Assembly: GCA_020431745.1 (NCBI GenBank)
Contig: JAGQHR010000126.1
Span: 1 to 7,839 of the forward strand
Direction of reading: 5' to 3'
Length of the DNA stretch: 7,839 nucleotides
DNA from: Candidatus Eiseniibacteriota bacterium
GTDB taxonomy: Bacteria > Eisenbacteria > RBG-16-71-46 > CAIMUX01
Position 1 is the stretch's first letter. The number at the start of each line of letters is the position of its first letter. The translations under genes were made by a program, and so were the position numbers. Below the pieces are notes generated by a model. The model saw only the letters and a list, made by a program, of their open reading frames with translations, was not told where the DNA came from and ran no database searches. Positions 5,601-7,839 of the stretch are shown here, one piece after another.

Positions 5601-7839
5601 GTGGCTACCGTAGGAAAGGTCGGCGGAGAAGGTCGCGGTCTGCCCGTAGATCACGTCTTCGTCGATGCGCAGGAGTCCTTCGCAGAAGAGGGTGTCCCCG
5701 CGCGCGAGCGAGCCGACCCAGCTGCCCCGATTGTCCCCGAGGTCGTACCCGATCCCCGGTCGGCTCGCGGACAATGACAACAGGTGCGCCGCCTCACCGA
5801 ACTCGAAGTCGACGAACATTCCCAGCACGGTGCGACGGGAGGCATTGATGAAACGGAGCGAGACCCGCAGCGAATCGCCGCCCTCGGCCTCACCTCCGTT
5901 CAGATCGGTGACTTCCAGCGCCCCGGCGTTGACCTGCAGCCGGGAATAGCCGGCAGGCCCCGCGGGGCGCTGCAGACCGACGGAGGCCGCCGCCACCGAG
6001 AGCTGATTCGTGCGGGTGTCGAAGCGGAAGACGGCTCCGGGATCGTTGTCCTGGAGTCCGAGTGGGTTGGCATCGCGATCGGTCATATAGACGACGCCCG
6101 TCTCGTCGGCCCAGCAGTCGGACGGATCGACGAGGAGTGCGCTTTGGCTGAGGATCTGATACGTCGTCTGGGCTCCTCGATTGAGCTTGAAGAGCGTTCC
6201 GTTGTCGGTCCCGTCGCTGCCGTCGTTGAAGTGCGTGGCATCGGCGACGAGGAGATTGTCCTGGCTATCGAAGGTGAACCCGAGGGGGTCGCGGAACCAC
6301 GTTTCGTTGACGGGACGCCGCGTGACCACGTCGGCATCCCGGTCGTACTCCCAGAAATCCCCGTTTCCGTTGGTGCCGGTGAAGTCGTCGACCACCACGA
6401 TGCCGCGGCTATCGACACCGACGGCGATCGGTTCCCGCATGCGGGAATCGGAGAACCAGGGCGTCGCCGCTCCGGTGCTCATGTCGATGCGATAGACCGC
6501 ACCCGGACCGAAGTCGCCGTGACCCGGGTCGGGATCGTACTCGAGATCGAACGGATTCGCCTCGCGATCGACGAGGACGAGCGATCCATCCGTGTCGAGA
6601 GCGATCCCCTGGGGATCGAGCAGACCGTCGTCCCGTTGCCGGGTCCAGACCACCCGCAGGTTGGTGCGCCCGTCGTATAACAAGATGGCCTGCGAGCCGC
6701 TCGCGCCCTGAACCGGCACGGCCGCGCGATCCAGGATCGCCAGGCGACCATCGTCCAGGAAGACCGCATCGAGCGGTTCCTTGAGCTGGTTGCCGGACCA
6801 GATCACCTGCGGACTCGTCGAGAGCGGATCGATACGGTAGATGATGCCACCGTCGTCGCCCTGGATCCGGGCTCGGTCCAAGAAGAGGACCGTGCCTTCC
6901 GCCAACGCCGTCTCCACGGTTCCGCGGTAATCGTAGAAGCTCGTCGCGCCGTCGACGGAGATCCGAACCTGGTCGAGCACGGTGCTGCCCGCTCCGTAGG
7001 AAGAGTCCAGCTTGAGCTGGAACCGGACGGACGCCTCCTGACCGATGGGGATGTCTCCGGTCCAGCGAACGACCTCGGCAGCCGGGTCGAAGTCGAACGT
7101 GCCCCGGCTCACGGAGTCGCTTCCGGCCACGAAGGTCCAGGTCCCGGCCAGCGAATCCACCACCGTCACGCCGCGCGCGTCCCGGGTGCCCCGACTCTTG
7201 ATCGTCGCCCGGAACGTGAGGACGTCTCCCTGTTGGAGCCCCCCTCCGGTGACGTCGGTCCAGGTCACCTTGGTCGAGTCGATCGCGGGTCCGTCCACGA
7301 ACGAGAGGGCGGCCGGCTCGCGCAGGAAGGGGTGGGACTGCGCGTGCAGGGCGACGCCCTGGGTGACATCGAAGCCGAAGACTCCGCCACGCGTCGACGG
7401 CGAGTTGTCGAAGTCGGAGTTTTGATCGAGCGCCCAGAGCTCGTTCCCCAGTCCCATCGCGATGTCGATCGGATCCGAAAAGAAAGGCGAATCGATGAGC
7501 GTCTCGAGCCGCCCCGTCGACTTGCGCAGCCGGAAGATCGCTCCGCGCGGGGTTCCGGAGCCGCCCGGATCGGCGTCCGCATCGCAGATCGCATAGTCGC
7601 CGTCAGGGAGCACGGCCACCGCCATGAGCCGCCGCGTCTGCGTGGCATCGAAGGCCCGCACCGTGACCACGGCACCGGACGTCGGATGGAGTCGGAACAA
7701 CGCGCCCCCACGGATCCCGGTCCCCAGCGGGTCCGCCGTCCGGTCGAGCACCAGGACCGTCCCGTCGGTATCGCGCGCCAGGGAACGCGGATCGGAGAAC
7801 AGCGTGGATGCGGAAACGACCGAGACGTTTCCGGTTGCG
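2685..7839 (-). CDS. Giant secreted multi-propeller protein with FlgD-Ig/T9SS-type C-terminal domain (5' end beyond window)
   Basis: The frame is open from the right edge to a TGA at 2685-2687 and gives at least 1717 residues; the GTG at 7751 lies inside a repeat blade and is not the real start. Residues are counted from the first codon in the window. Order: propeller A, partial (1-179); beta-sandwich (180-314); six-blade propeller B (315-633); sandwich (634-762); propeller C (763-1069); sandwich (1070-1199); propeller D (1200-1510); fibronectin-III-like domain (1516-1622); C-terminal sorting domain (1623-1717). Blades are NHL-like, about 50 residues each, with a D-x-x-A-D/N-P turn followed by a G-A-I-F-R-L-D-type strand. 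Only three Cys are visible (85, 575, 719), consistent with an exported protein. The sandwiches resemble DUF11/CARDB domains. NHL-like propellers usually bind proteins or other ligands, and some related six-blade proteins are enzymes; I see no catalytic signature. It is probably exported through the outer membrane and displayed or released. No ligand can be named. Confidence 0.93.
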   Translation of the reverse strand, partial: ATGNVSVVSASTLFSDPRSLARDTDGTVLVLDRTADPLGTGIRGGALFRLHPTSGAVVTVRAFDATQTRRLMAVAVLPDGDYAICDADADPGGSGTPRGAIFRLRKSTGRLETLIDSPFFSDPIDIAMGLGNELWALDQNSDFDNSPSTRGGVFGFDVTQGVALHAQSHPFLREPAALSFVDGPAIDSTKVTWTDVTGGGLQQGDVLTFRATIKSRGTRDARGVTVVDSLAGTWTFVAGSDSVSRGTFDFDPAAEVVRWTGDIPIGQEASVRFQLKLDSSYGAGSTVLDQVRISVDGATSFYDYRGTVETALAEGTVLFLDRARIQGDDGGIIYRIDPLSTSPQVIWSGNQLKEPLDAVFLDDGRLAILDRAAVPVQGASGSQAILLYDGRTNLRVVWTRQRDDGLLDPQGIALDTDGSLVLVDREANPFDLEYDPDPGHGDFGPGAVYRIDMSTGAATPWFSDSRMREPIAVGVDSRGIVVVDDFTGTNGNGDFWEYDRDADVVTRRPVNETWFRDPLGFTFDSQDNLLVADATHFNDGSDGTDNGTLFKLNRGAQTTYQILSQSALLVDPSDCWADETGVVYMTDRDANPLGLQDNDPGAVFRFDTRTNQLSVAAASVGLQRPAGPAGYSRLQVNAGALEVTDLNGGEAEGGDSLRVSLRFINASRRTVLGMFVDFEFGEAAHLLSLSASRPGIGYDLGDNRGSWVGSLARGDTLFCEGLLRIDEDVIYGQTATFSADLSYGSHTARRTATLPLRGRFPPGEMVLLDEAADPGRYGSSPGAIFRLSPDAGQALRVLFTGPPWVDPSAAEFGPDGTLYIADRRGNDPGRIYRIDTRTGLPVALLPDLPQLVNPIDLAFTPDGNLLIVDRDAVSQFPAAKGLVFRLDGTSEPLTVFAESPEFRSPGQLTFDDQGRLFLTDRAANPDSAAGNVGAIFELDPDDGSVLRHYQFEELPEPTGIDALADGTLLVTDAAANPRGYSGPHGTLFTLDPDAGTLRELLTHQSLIRPYRSHVRQQGTILVVDQSAAGPGQNGSPGTLFEFDPVSRTIRNYAQSDSFRSLSDLAEFPASLVAVSAYGVEDPDGPPLYPADRLTITAQIVNRGAVAAVGASYTDSLPEAARIVAGSITASEGTATVLGNAVYWGGTLAAGAVVDLSYDVQLDPFLAEGQILTFRGTAQGPHSEPRSAAQTVPVFVPLEGGSVYLADSAADPLGIGNQPGAIFKVNQRTGETTVYATYPQSRDPVDLALVGTARPMMYVIDQLFTLGAPARGGLFEIDPTTQESRLVAADSTWFRLEDVLPAGDDAVLVLDGFADPLHLTPTIGPGALYRVGLPEGNVELVYSDTTLTNPRAMTYLPDGRIAIVDADADPLDTGVRSGAVFAFDLSTKEIELIVAYPQWVDPSELTWTGEDLLVVDPSANPDPASQGFGSVWRVPLEGPVELYAVSDYFRRLGAIVSPTDGRPLLSDLDATIGTGTPLGGAVFRWSSRRTSNARFFPLAANRLLLQPQGMILFEDVTPVVYLPFEAAAESEGIALTWEGLSDPEDARYLVYRRAASGPEDDAVSDDYPVGYSLVATDEDYRGPGSHTAIDRDVDSGAWYVYRIAIVYHDGSDDYSPPRIVQAPASVLRFSLRPARPNPFAESVQLRFAIAREGAVRLTVHDVGGRRVAKIVDAVLPPGQYDRTWDGRTGAGNRAASGIYFARLEQNGSVLTERLVLLR
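2688..2972 (-). other. C-terminal FlgD-Ig-like / T9SS type A-like sorting domain
   Basis: The final 95 residues show the recognised order of this domain: R-P-A-R-P-N-P-F near the start, L-T-V-H-D-V-G-G-R-R-V in the middle, then P-G-Q-Y-D-R-T-W-D-G, A-S-G-I-Y-F-A-R-L, and the last residues E-R-L-V-L-L-R. Domains like this end many large exported proteins of FCB-group bacteria, where the C-terminus directs export or surface attachment. Whether this organism has a type IX system cannot be seen here. Confidence 0.88.
2973..3293 (-). other. Fibronectin type III-like domain of the giant protein
   Basis: Visible features are I-A-L-T-W-E-G-L, then Y-L-V-Y-R-R-A, an acidic loop, Y-S-L-V-A-T, T-A-I-D-R-D-V and Y-V-Y-R-I-A-I-V. 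The Trp and the two Tyr-rich strands fit the fibronectin-III pattern commonly placed just before FlgD-type C-terminal domains in such proteins. It is probably a spacer between the last propeller and the sorting domain. Confidence 0.65.
3309..4241 (-). repeat. Propeller D: six NHL-like blades
   Basis: Six blades open with VYLADSAADPLG, MYVIDQLF, VLVLDGFADPLH, IAIVDADADPLD, LLVVDPSANPDP and PLLSDLDATIGT. The last blade is the most degenerate, with no A-D/N-P turn, and it leads into the fibronectin-III-like domain instead of a DUF11-like sandwich. Confidence 0.75.
4242..5552 (-). repeat. Super-repeat module C: six blades plus DUF11-like sandwich
   Basis: The six blades open with MVLLDEAADPGR, LYIADRRGNDPG, LLIVDRDAVSQF, LFLTDRAANPDS, LLVTDAAANPRG and ILVVDQSAAGPG. 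The sandwich (about 4242-4631) has DRLTITAQIVNRGAVAA, a TDSLPEAA strand, AVYWGGTLAAG and EGQILTF, the pattern of DUF11/CARDB repeats. The module is about 437 residues long. Confidence 0.75.
5553..6896 (-). repeat. Super-repeat module B: six blades plus beta-sandwich
   Basis: The six blades open with VLFLDRARIQGD, LAILDRAAVPVQ, LVLVDREANPFD, IVVVDDFTGTNG, LLVADATHFNDG and VVYMTDRDANPLG. The sandwich (about 5553-5939) has GDSLRVSLRFINASRRT, GSWVGSLARGDTL and YGQTATFSADL. It lines up with the other two sandwiches around the W-x-G-x-L-x-x-G motif but is the most diverged of the three. The module is about 448 residues long. Confidence 0.75.
6897..7839 (-). repeat. Super-repeat module A (partial): three blades, a blade tail and a DUF11-like sandwich
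   Basis: Three full blades (VLVLDRTADPLG, YAICDADADPGG, LWALDQNSDFDN) follow the tail of another blade that runs off the right edge. The sandwich (6897-7301) has GDVLTFRATIKSRGTRDA, a TVVDSLAGTW strand and VVRWTGDIPIGQE. It is closely similar to the sandwich of module C. If module A also has six blades, about 125 residues of it plus the signal peptide lie beyond base 7839. Confidence 0.72.

Noticed and set aside
3888..5777. 629-codon plus-strand open frame inside the giant gene
   Set aside because: Its translation is rich in Arg, Glu and Gly with no recognisable domain, and it lies opposite perfectly periodic propeller blades. This is a typical high-GC antisense shadow.
7749..7751. GTG at 7751 as the start of the giant protein
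   Set aside because: The frame continues upstream to the window edge with blade-like sequence (TLFSDPRSL, DTDGTVLVLD), so this GTG encodes an internal Val within a blade.

Overview
The window is high-GC bacterial DNA, and every gene I can support lies on the minus strand. It holds three extracytoplasmic protein genes, two of them cut by the window edges. In transcription order (right to left) they are: a giant secreted beta-propeller protein whose start lies beyond base 7839; a complete lipoprotein gene (2462 to 1341); and a second, paralogous lipoprotein gene (894 down to the left edge, C-terminus missing). The C-terminal domain of the giant protein has the NPF / WDG / SGIYF / LLR pattern of FlgD-Ig-like, type IX-secretion-style sorting domains. 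With the high GC, this suggests an uncultured FCB-related phylum (Eisenbacteria, Krumholzibacteriota or Latescibacterota-like) rather than a classical low-GC Bacteroidetes. That placement is inference.

Giant protein (7839 to 2685, at least 1717 residues): the visible part is built from super-repeats of about 440 residues. Each is six NHL-like propeller blades followed by one DUF11/CARDB-like beta-sandwich. One half-module and two full modules (propeller plus sandwich) are visible. A last propeller is followed by a fibronectin-III-like domain and the sorting domain. I count 21 complete blades, and all 21 carry an aspartate at the same place.

Lipoprotein pair: both have a signal peptide with a lipobox, an acidic low-complexity linker with a shared P-A-F-G-D motif, a core with shared LWGDL and DWSG motifs, and a C-terminal half of repeated Gly/aromatic strands. 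They are clearly diverged tandem paralogs of unknown function. A strong intrinsic terminator sits between them, so the left gene should be transcribed from its own promoter. It also has a near-ideal ribosome binding site.

Intergenic DNA: 222 bases separate the giant gene from the middle gene and hold two inverted repeats. Another 446 bases separate the two lipoprotein genes and hold the terminator and two smaller inverted repeats. I see no RNA genes, insertion sequences, CRISPR arrays or plus-strand genes. The long plus-strand open frames are antisense shadows typical of high-GC DNA. A working but unproven picture is a cell-surface module: a large exported propeller-array protein next to two surface lipoproteins.
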